This document shows positions 6,624 to 8,597 of a stretch of DNA of 8,597 bases, piece by piece. The number at the start of each line of letters is the position of its first letter. Positions within the stretch are counted from its first letter, which is position 1. A program made the translations under genes and the position numbers. Origin of the DNA: an uncultured Bryobacterales bacterium (lineage in GTDB: Bacteria; Acidobacteriota; Terriglobia; Bryobacterales; UBA6623); NCBI GenBank assembly GCA_946887065.1, contig CAMPKL010000118.1, forward strand, positions 1 through 8,597. The letters run 5' to 3'. The notes under the pieces were generated by a model, which searched no databases, was not told the DNA's origin, and saw only the letters and a list, made by a program, of their open reading frames with translations.

Positions 6624-7037
6624 GTGACTGCAAATCCGCACAAGGAGGAGAACCATCCTGAATCGTCGCCGGGCGATTTCTACGTCGTCAATGAGGGATG
6701 CATCTCGTGCGGCGCTCCGCATGCGGTCGCTCCAGACATGATTGGATGGGCTCCCGTCGACGACGTTCATTGCATTTGGAAGAAGCAGCCCGAAACGGCG
6801 GAGGAACTCGAACAGGCAATCGCTGCATTCGAGGCGTCGTGTTGCGACAACTATCGGTACGCAGGTTCGGATACGTCCATCATCGCCAGGCTCCCGCCTA
6901 CATGCTGCGACCAGGTCGAGCAGCCGCCCGACCCGATGGATTCCAGATGGTTCCGTATCTGGGTGGAAATCTTAACTGGGATGGTGCTCGTTATCGGGTG
7001 GATCGTTGCCTTGCCGCGCCGCTTATTCCGCCGCTAG
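6624..7037 (+). CDS. Ferredoxin-like cysteine-rich protein with C-terminal membrane anchor
   Basis: This 137-residue protein starts with GTG. Its central part resembles small single-cluster ferredoxins: DFYVVNEGCISCGAPHAVAP (18-37), then HCIWKKQPETAEELEQAI (49-66), then a cysteine pair C73-C74 before YRYAGSD. Cysteines are at 26, 29, 50, 73, 74, 94 and 95. A normal single 4Fe-4S ferredoxin has CxxCxxC plus a distant Cys. Here the third position is proline (P32), so which residues would bind a cluster is unclear. Residues 113-130 form one hydrophobic helix followed by PRRLFRR, so the protein is probably tail-anchored in the inner membrane with its N-terminal domain in the cytoplasm. Electron transfer or iron-sulfur binding is an inference, and it could instead be a zinc or structural cysteine protein. 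It is divergent from the sigma gene (89-bp gap) and convergent with the VOC gene. The first 15 residues are weakly conserved-looking, so the exact start is uncertain. Confidence 0.72.
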   Translation: MTANPHKEENHPESSPGDFYVVNEGCISCGAPHAVAPDMIGWAPVDDVHCIWKKQPETAEELEQAIAAFEASCCDNYRYAGSDTSIIARLPPTCCDQVEQPPDPMDSRWFRIWVEILTGMVLVIGWIVALPRRLFRR

Positions 7038-7079
7038 GACTGGCCCGGCGCCTCGCGAGACTTGAAGAGGCCTGATCCT

Positions 7080-7433
7080 CTAGTGGTCCGACCAAACCGC
7101 CAGCTCATTTCCGCTCGGATCTTTGAAGTGAAAGCGGCGCCCCCCGGGGAAGGAGAATATGTCCTTGGTGATCTTGCCTCCCGCGCCTTTGACAGAAGCC
7201 AGCAGCCCTTCTAGGTCCGCCGCGTAGATCACCACAAGCGGGCCGCCGCCGGCCACATTCCCCACCTTGGCGAAGCCGCCGCTGAGGCGCCCGTCGGCAA
7301 ACGACGTGTAGTCCGGTCCGTAGTCGGTAAATTCCCAACCAAAGACGGCGGAGTAGAAGCCTTTGGTCGCCTCCACATCGGTCGCTCCAAATTCCACGTA
7401 ATCGATGCGCCGGTCTTGCTCAGCTTGGCTCAT
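7080..7433 (-). CDS. VOC-family (glyoxalase/bleomycin-resistance-like) protein
   Basis: This is a 117-residue single-module vicinal oxygen chelate protein. It shows the paired beta-alpha-beta-beta-beta pattern: RIDYVEFGATDVEATKGFYS (9-28) with VFGWEFTDYG, then a second half with PLVVIYAADLEGLLASVKGA and FHFKDPSGNELAVW (101-114). E14 and E110 sit at positions that hold metal ligands in metal-dependent members, but the usual first-strand histidine is absent. Enzymatic activity is therefore uncertain; many such short proteins are uncharacterised or bind small molecules. The ATG at 7433 fits the family start, and no Shine-Dalgarno precedes it. A TACACT hexamer 7 bases upstream may give a leaderless message. 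The gene is divergent from the deacetylase, with only 43 bases between the starts. Confidence 0.88.
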   Translation of the reverse strand: MSQAEQDRRIDYVEFGATDVEATKGFYSAVFGWEFTDYGPDYTSFADGRLSGGFAKVGNVAGGGPLVVIYAADLEGLLASVKGAGGKITKDIFSFPGGRRFHFKDPSGNELAVWSDH

Positions 7434-7440
7434 GAAAGGG

Positions 7441-7446
7441 AGTGTA
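7441..7446 (-). promoter_or_regulatory. Candidate -10 element for the VOC gene
   Basis: On the - strand TACACT ends 7 bases before the ATG at 7433. The bases between are CCCTTTC, the opposite of a ribosome binding site. This again fits a leaderless start. No clear -35 is present at 16-18 bases. Confidence 0.3.
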
Positions 7447-7455
7447 GCGAACAGT

Positions 7456-7461
7456 TAGACT
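7456..7461 (+). promoter_or_regulatory. Candidate -10 element for the deacetylase gene
   Basis: TAGACT lies 15 bases before the ATG at 7477 and is divergent from, and interleaved with, the VOC gene's candidate -10. The predicted leader would be only about 8 bases and contains no Shine-Dalgarno. No convincing -35 is seen, so this is weak. Confidence 0.22.
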
Positions 7462-7476
7462 GAATCTCACAACGCC

Positions 7477-8370
7477 ATGACCCGCCTACTCCTACTCACA
7501 CTGTTTGCCGTCGGCCTCCAGGCTCAGGAAATCTCCCTCACTTTTGACGACCTGCCCAACCATGGCAATCTGCCGCCCGGAGTGACGCGCGCCGACGTGG
7601 CGCGGACGTTCGTAGCCAATCTCAAGCCCGCGGGCGTTGAATTCTACGGATTCATCAATGCGGGCAGAGCCGAAGGGGATGCCGTACAGAACGAGGTGTT
7701 GCGGATCTGGCGCGAAGGCGGGTTCCCGCTGGCGAGCCATTCGTTCACCCATATGAGCCTTCACGACAACACCCCCGAGGATTTCAAGCGCAACATCGAC
7801 CAGAACGAAGCCGCGCTCGAAGCGTTGATGGCGGGCGAGAACTGGAAATGGTTCCGCTACCCCTATTTGCGCGAGGGCGACACGGTGGAGAAGCGTCGCG
7901 AGATACGGGCTTATCTGAAGCAGCAGGGCTACCGCACGGCGCAAGTCACGATCGATTTCGGCGATTACATGTGGAACGCGCCGTATGCGCGCTGCCTGGA
8001 GAAGGGAGATCAAGATGCCGTTGAGGACCTCATGTCGCTGTATCTGGACGCGGCTGAGGAGTCGCTCGAAGGCGGCCAAGAGCTTGCACAAATGCTGTTC
8101 GACCGCGACGTGAAGCACACGTTGCTGCTGCACATTGGAGCCTTCACCGGGCTGATGCTGCCGGATTTATTCGAGCTGCTCGATGACTTGGAGTTCAAGG
8201 TCATCACCCTGGCCGAAGCGCATAGCGACCCGGCATATGAGAGCGATCCGGATGTCGCCATCACGCGCGGCGAAACTTTTCTGAGACAGATGGCGCAGGC
8301 AAAAGCACTGGAGTACCCGCGGCATCCCGATGAGGTTTACGCGGAGCGGCTGAATAATTTTTGCCGGTAG
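7477..8370 (+). CDS. Secreted polysaccharide deacetylase (NodB/CE4 family)
   Basis: This is a 297-residue carbohydrate esterase family 4 protein, which removes acyl groups (typically N-acetyl) from glycans such as peptidoglycan or chitin-like polymers in a metal-dependent reaction. A signal peptide is visible at 1-16 (TRLLLLTLFAVGLQA, cleavage expected before Q17), so it acts outside the cytoplasm. All family motifs are present: TFDD with D24 (base) and D25 (metal); H88-S-F-T-H92 (metal histidines); R127-Y-P-Y (substrate groove); D160 and D163 near W166; and LLLHIG with H219 (catalytic acid). The segment at about 167-215 between motifs 4 and 5 is longer and more acidic than in minimal NodB domains and includes YLDAAEESLEGGQELAQ. 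The start codon is directly followed by the basic/hydrophobic signal sequence, so it is well placed even without a Shine-Dalgarno. The substrate is unknown. The GNAT gene follows after about 14 bases and may be cotranscribed. Confidence 0.93.
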   Translation: MTRLLLLTLFAVGLQAQEISLTFDDLPNHGNLPPGVTRADVARTFVANLKPAGVEFYGFINAGRAEGDAVQNEVLRIWREGGFPLASHSFTHMSLHDNTPEDFKRNIDQNEAALEALMAGENWKWFRYPYLREGDTVEKRREIRAYLKQQGYRTAQVTIDFGDYMWNAPYARCLEKGDQDAVEDLMSLYLDAAEESLEGGQELAQMLFDRDVKHTLLLHIGAFTGLMLPDLFELLDDLEFKVITLAEAHSDPAYESDPDVAITRGETFLRQMAQAKALEYPRHPDEVYAERLNNFCR

Positions 8371-8384
8371 ATCAAAGATTGATT

Positions 8385-8597
8385 TTGGCTAGTTCAGACG
8401 CGGTGAGGTTTCGGCGCATGACGGAGGCCGACCTGGACTACGTCATGGGCATCGAGCGCGCCGCCGCGCAGGAGCGGTTTGTGTGGGAGTGGAGCCGCGA
8501 GCAGCACGAGGAAGGGTTGAAGGCGCCGGGACGGCTGCATCTCATCATTGAATCCGTCTCCGCCGGCCGGCCGGTCGGCTTCATCTTGATGAACGAC
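8385..8597 (+). CDS. GNAT-family acetyltransferase, N-terminal part
   Basis: This gene runs off the right edge; the visible 71 codons are open. The translation contains VRFRRMTEADLDYVMGIERA (7-26), the first strand and helix of a GCN5-related N-acetyltransferase. It continues to FVWEWSREQHEEGL and the central strands LHLIIES and PVGFILMND, matching the order of the fold before the acetyl-CoA loop, which is off-window. GNAT enzymes transfer an acetyl group from acetyl-CoA to an amine; the acceptor here cannot be told, though some relatives act on small molecules. The start is uncertain: TTG at 8385 (or 8379) would give the usual few residues before the first strand. GTG at 8403 would start right at the strand, and ATG at 8418 would cut into it. 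No clear Shine-Dalgarno distinguishes them. The gene lies close behind the deacetylase on the same strand. Confidence 0.78.
   Translation, partial: MASSDAVRFRRMTEADLDYVMGIERAAAQERFVWEWSREQHEEGLKAPGRLHLIIESVSAGRPVGFILMND

Noticed and set aside
6642..6648. AAGGAGG inside the start of the ferredoxin-like gene, suggesting a later start
   Set aside because: No ATG, GTG or TTG follows at a usable distance in the gene's frame. The motif encodes Lys-Glu-Glu and is probably a coincidence.
7066..7081. Inverted repeat AGAGG-N6-CCTCT as a terminator between the ferredoxin-like and VOC genes
   Set aside because: The stem is only 5 bp, has no T-run and overlaps the VOC stop codon, so it is too weak to call.
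8558..8580. Run of CCGG repeats near the right edge
   Set aside because: It is coding sequence of the GNAT gene (Ala-Gly-Arg-Pro codons) in a GC-rich genome, with no sign of a repeat element.
1..8597. Mobile element, CRISPR array or defence island
   Set aside because: I found no transposase, integrase, direct-repeat array, tRNA attachment site or recognised defence gene. All genes read as ordinary chromosomal content.

Overview
This GC-rich window is chromosomal, gene-dense DNA. It most resembles Acidobacteriota of the Solibacter/Bryobacter kind. The main reasons are a roughly 800-residue 'orphan' MacB/FtsX permease of the ADOP type, an ECF sigma factor paired with a small four-helix membrane protein, and a Tat-exported sulfatase. 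This placement is an inference from gene types, not a computed one. No tRNA, rRNA, CRISPR array, insertion sequence, integrase or phage gene is visible. No stretch longer than about 110 bases lacks a gene.

Layout from left to right. The 3' end of an HD-GYP (cyclic-di-GMP phosphodiesterase type) gene is followed, 11 bases later, by a sulfatase on the + strand. A dCTP deaminase (dcd, - strand) converges on the sulfatase so tightly that the two stop codons overlap. Dcd is divergent from a small four-helix membrane protein (+), whose 3' end overlaps the 3' end of the ADOP permease (-) by 61 bp. Upstream of the permease on the - strand lie the small membrane protein and the ECF sigma factor, which overlap by 11 bp. 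Divergent from the sigma gene is a cysteine-rich, ferredoxin-like protein with a C-terminal membrane anchor (+). A VOC/glyoxalase-like protein (-) follows, then divergently a secreted NodB-type polysaccharide deacetylase (+), and finally the start of a GNAT acetyltransferase that runs off the window.

The only clear functional unit is the sigma factor plus membrane protein pair, which looks like a regulator with a membrane-bound partner. The ADOP permease may or may not belong to the same transcript. The other genes look like individually placed housekeeping or accessory genes: nucleotide metabolism (dcd), sulfate-ester hydrolysis, glycan deacetylation and signalling.

A recurrent regulatory theme is that several genes lacking a Shine-Dalgarno sequence have a TANNNT hexamer 6-8 bases before the start codon, as in leaderless transcripts. 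I saw no convincing new defence or mobile system. The most unusual items are the membrane-tethered ferredoxin-like protein, the sigma/membrane-protein module with its candidate autoregulatory promoter, and single-residue departures in the active-site motifs of the sulfatase and Dcd.
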